From: M3007 sp964630705
Lineage (GTDB): Bacteria; Bacteroidota; Bacteroidia; Chitinophagales; Saprospiraceae
Direction: 5' to 3'
Length of the DNA stretch: 6,351 nt
NCBI GenBank assembly: GCA_964630705.1
Contig: CAZVZH010000244.1
Coordinates: 1-6,351 of the forward strand
The notes under the pieces are model-generated. The model did no database searches. It saw nothing but the letters and a program-made list of their open reading frames with translations, and was not told the DNA's origin. The position numbers and the translations under genes were made by a program. Of the stretch, positions 6,292-6,351 are shown in pieces; position 1 is the stretch's first letter, and every line of letters begins with the position of its first letter.

Positions 6292-6351
6292 GTTGGCTAA
6301 AGTTGATAGGGTTGATGAGGTTGATAGGGTTGATAGGGTTTATGAGGTTGA
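6292..6351. repeat. 9-bp minisatellite after the amidase gene, running off the right edge
   Basis: Starting directly after the amidase stop codon, units of nine bases close to GTTGATAGG repeat head to tail: 6302-6310, 6311-6319 (GTTGATGAG), 6320-6328, 6329-6337, 6338-6346 (GTTTATGAG) and a partial unit at 6347-6351. A degenerate unit (GTTGGCTAA) lies at 6292-6300. As 9 is a multiple of 3, each frame repeats the same three codons; one plus-strand frame hits TGA repeatedly. The strand is G-rich on top. Total copy number is not visible. Confidence 0.9.

Overview
The window looks like a piece of a Bacteroidota chromosome, probably from the Saprospiria or a related environmental lineage. This rests on three things: a type IX secretion system (T9SS) type A C-terminal sorting domain on one protein, a very large HYR/Ig-like repeat adhesin of the kind common in gliding and surface-associated Bacteroidota, and gene starts without Shine-Dalgarno sequences. 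The lineage call is an inference. Coding DNA is GC-rich, while the main intergenic region is visibly richer in A+T.

Layout: (1) Positions 3058 to 1, minus strand, hold the first ~1019 codons of a giant secreted adhesin-like protein. It is open at the left edge, so its C-terminus is not visible. It has an extended signal peptide, several Ig-like modules including two BIG2-like domains, and then a run of HYR-like modules, the last of which form a 255-bp tandem repeat. (2) Positions 3059-3724 are a divergent intergenic region. Its adhesin side can form several small GC-rich hairpins. (3) Positions 3725-5221, plus strand, encode a secreted, probably six-bladed sialidase-like (BNR/Asp-box) beta-propeller with a T9SS sorting domain. 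(4) Positions 5314-6291, plus strand, encode a zinc N-acetylmuramoyl-L-alanine amidase (Amidase_2 fold) with two SH3b domains and no signal peptide. (5) Positions 6292-6351 are a 9-bp minisatellite that runs off the right edge.

How the genes relate: the adhesin and the propeller are divergently transcribed and both are exported, so a shared role in surface attachment or exopolymer interaction is possible but unproven. The propeller and amidase genes lie in the same direction 92 bp apart and might be co-transcribed, although their functions do not obviously belong together. I see no mobile element, CRISPR array, RNA gene or defence system. No clearly new multi-gene system is visible. The observations most worth following up are the repeat structure of the adhesin, its structured leader, the cysteine cluster in the propeller, the unusual active site and missing export signal of the amidase, and the terminal minisatellite.
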